A DNA stretch of 64,000 bases from Planctomycetota bacterium (GTDB taxonomy: Bacteria; Planctomycetota; Phycisphaerae; Phycisphaerales; UBA5793): positions 682,001 through 746,000 of the forward strand of contig JABFGK010000002.1 in the NCBI GenBank assembly GCA_013112555.1. The letters are read 5' to 3'. Positions 62,603-64,000 of this stretch are shown in pieces. The notes under the pieces were generated by a model. The model saw nothing but the letters and a program-made list of their open reading frames with translations. It made no database searches and had not been told where the DNA came from. The translations under genes were made by a program, and so were the position numbers. Numbering within the stretch: the first letter of the stretch is position 1; each line of letters begins with the position of its first letter.

Positions 62603-63727
62603 TCACTGTCCGGCACCTGCCGCCGCTGCCTGGGCCCCCGCCTTGGCCTTCTCTGCCTCGGCAACCAGTTCCGCGATTGTCTCATCAAGGTCACTCCGAC
62701 CTTTGTATCGAATCACGCCCTTGTGATCAAGGATGTATACCGTCGGCCAGCCGGTCACGCCCCATTGGACCGCAATCGGCCCGCCGGTGCCCCCGCCGTC
62801 AAAGAACGACGACCATGTTAGATTCTCATCAGTCATCGCGGCGTTCAAGGCTTCCAGCGAATCATCACTATTGACGCCGACAATCGCAAACGGTGCATCT
62901 GCATACTTCTCCACGAGCGACCGCTCGTGTGGGTACATCGCCCGGCACGGGTCTCACCAGTTCCCCCAGAAGTCCAGCATGATCACCGTCCCACGATAGT
63001 CCGACAGTTTCATCGGCTTGCCCTCGTGGTTCGTCCCCTCAATCTCCGGGGCCACGGCACCCACGGCCAACGCCTCCGCCGGGTGCGGATTCAAATACGA
63101 GTTCGCAATGGCGCCATAGGTCGATTCACGCCACTTGACATTCGCATATGGGCCAAGCAGTGCCTGGTAATGTTCGTTCGGCTCCCCATCTTCATTCTTG
63201 GCCGGCCCCGACTTGGCCAACCCGAAGTGGGCTGCTGCCTTCACATGAGCATGCGGCGAATCTTTTAGCAGGCTGCCGAATAACGCAGCACGCTGCTCTT
63301 TCGTGAATACATACTGGAACTCCACCAGCAGGTCGAGTTGCTTCGACTTCGGGTGACGCTCAAGCAGATCCTCCGTCAAGGCCATGGCTGCCTCGGACAT
63401 TGTGCCCTCGGCCCGCAGCCACCACGTCTGCTGGATCAGCCACAGCAGTGCCCGGACTTCCGCTTCCGTCCCGCGATGGTCAGCAGCAAACTGCTCAAAC
63501 TTCGGCTTGAACGCCTTGTACGCCTCGACATACCCGAGATCGGACTCCTCCGACTCCGTGATCAACTCCTTGATCAGCCGATCGGCCTCGTCATCGACCC
63601 GAGTCACAGGTTGTTGATGCTGCTGCGTCACCTGAGGCAGCGCAGAACCATGCGCCGTCGCGACCGGCATCAACACCAGTGGCAACGCCGCTGCCGTAAT
63701 GAACGTGTTTTTGGTATGTGTCATCAT
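62603..63727 (-). CDS. TlpA-type thioredoxin-like protein, candidate selenoprotein (in-frame TGA = Sec258)
   Basis: Read through one TGA, this is a 374-residue exported protein. The signal peptide ends near 'ATAHGSALPQ', followed by a helical region of ~170 residues. A redoxin domain comes last: 'APEIEGTNHEGKPMKLSDY', 'RGTVIMLDFWGNW', then TGA (62956-62954), D-P-C261-R, 'MYPHERSLVEKYADAPF' and the cis-Pro region 'GVTGWPTVYILDHKG'. The TGA sits where TlpA proteins have the first Cys of CxxC, and the frame is unchanged across it, so the motif would be U-D-P-C. A SECIS-like hairpin follows. Without readthrough the first product would lack the active site. The ATG at 63727 lies six bases from TATTAT. 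A sense-to-stop mutation is the alternative. Confidence 0.82.
62912..62956 (-). promoter_or_regulatory. Candidate bacterial SECIS element
   Basis: Downstream of the TGA (62956-62954), CACGAGC (62929-62923) and GCTCGTG (62918-62912) form a perfect seven-base stem with tetraloop GGTC. The loop begins 31 bases after the TGA. The published bacterial SECIS model asks for a loop 16-37 bases away with a G in its first two positions; both hold. Confidence 0.75.
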
Positions 63728-63781
63728 GCCATCATAATAGAGCATTCGCCGGACCGAGGAGCGCACTACCCACACGATTCC

Positions 63782-64000
63782 TCATGCCGCTGCCCGACGC
63801 AGCTCCGCAGCTGCATCCCGCGTGCAGATTGCCAACTCGCTCAGGCCGCCTGCCACGATCAGCGTGTCCCCGGCCGCCAGGACCTCATCCCGGCTTGGCC
63901 GGTGCTGCGGAACGGCCCCCCCACGGGCATGAGCGACGAAAATCAACTCCGGATGCGCCGAGCCATACTCCAAAATCGTCACGCCCTCGAGTTCGGAATC
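63782..64000 (-). CDS. RCK_C (TrkA-C) domain protein, 5' part beyond the window
   Basis: The open frame enters from the right edge (D-S-E-L-E-G...) and ends at 63782; 72 residues are visible. They match the C-terminal RCK_C/TrkA-C fold: 'VTILEYGSAHPELIFVAHA', 'HRPSRDEVLAAGDTLIVAG'. This domain gates or regulates potassium channels and transporters by binding a ligand. The rest of the protein, likely a channel or TrkA-like subunit, lies outside. The next gene on the same strand starts 55 bases further on. Confidence 0.7.
   Translation of the reverse strand, partial: DSELEGVTILEYGSAHPELIFVAHARGGAVPQHRPSRDEVLAAGDTLIVAGGLSELAICTRDAAAELRRAAA

Overview
The window is about 64 kb of GC-rich bacterial chromosome. 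The content fits a planctomycete, most likely Phycisphaerae-like: a squalene operon of the hpnC-hpnD-hpnE type, many secreted proteins of planctomycete character, a tricorn-type protease, a PQQ-type sugar dehydrogenase, and housekeeping genes scattered singly or in short operons. That assignment is inference; no rRNA or other marker gene is present. I see no tRNA, rRNA, CRISPR array, prophage or insertion sequence.

Layout. 1-5.8 kb: a partial secreted protein, a secreted sugar dehydrogenase, a minus-strand run (small ORF, ACT-domain protein, APH-type kinase, HscB-like co-chaperone) and a Fur/PerR-type regulator. 5.8-9.1 kb: csaA-like (frameshifted), speA and speB, giving arginine to agmatine to putrescine. 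9.3-18.7 kb: M50 protease, tricorn-like S41 protease, LplT-like MFS transporter, NatAB-like ABC exporter, 3-methyladenine glycosylase. 19-33 kb: two secreted proteins, dapF (frameshifted), DUF2007 protein, PurL with an N-terminal PurS-like extension, zinc-type dehydrogenase, tsaD, esterase, TonB-like protein. 33-37 kb: hpnC-hpnD-hpnE, farnesyl diphosphate to squalene. 37-44 kb: GNAT protein, MsbA-like ABC exporter, ketoacyl-ACP synthase, methyltransferase, AhpD-like protein. 44-51 kb: RNase R (frameshifted), alpha/beta hydrolase, secreted propeller protein, HtrA protease. 51-54 kb: a two-gene unit of a RimK-type ATP-grasp ligase and a GCS2-type ligase. 54-64 kb: secreted protein, HTH protein with a palindromic operator, secreted subtilase, small lipoprotein, TraB/GumN-like membrane protein, DUF2332 protein, SYLF lipoprotein, a TlpA-type thioredoxin protein and the end of an RCK_C protein.

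Most notable. (1) The TlpA-like gene at 62603-63727 has an in-frame TGA exactly where the first active-site cysteine belongs (W-TGA-D-P-C). It is followed at SECIS distance by a perfect hairpin with a GGUC loop, so it is a strong candidate selenoprotein that ordinary gene calling splits in two. (2) Nearly every intergenic gap is built from a small set of palindromic repeat families, often joined in the same order. One copy sits in frame inside hpnE and another forms the 3' end of dapF. (3) Five secreted proteins of unrelated function share a C-terminal module of about 100 residues. (4) csaA, dapF and rnr each carry a single-base frameshift, which looks more like residual sequence error than decay.
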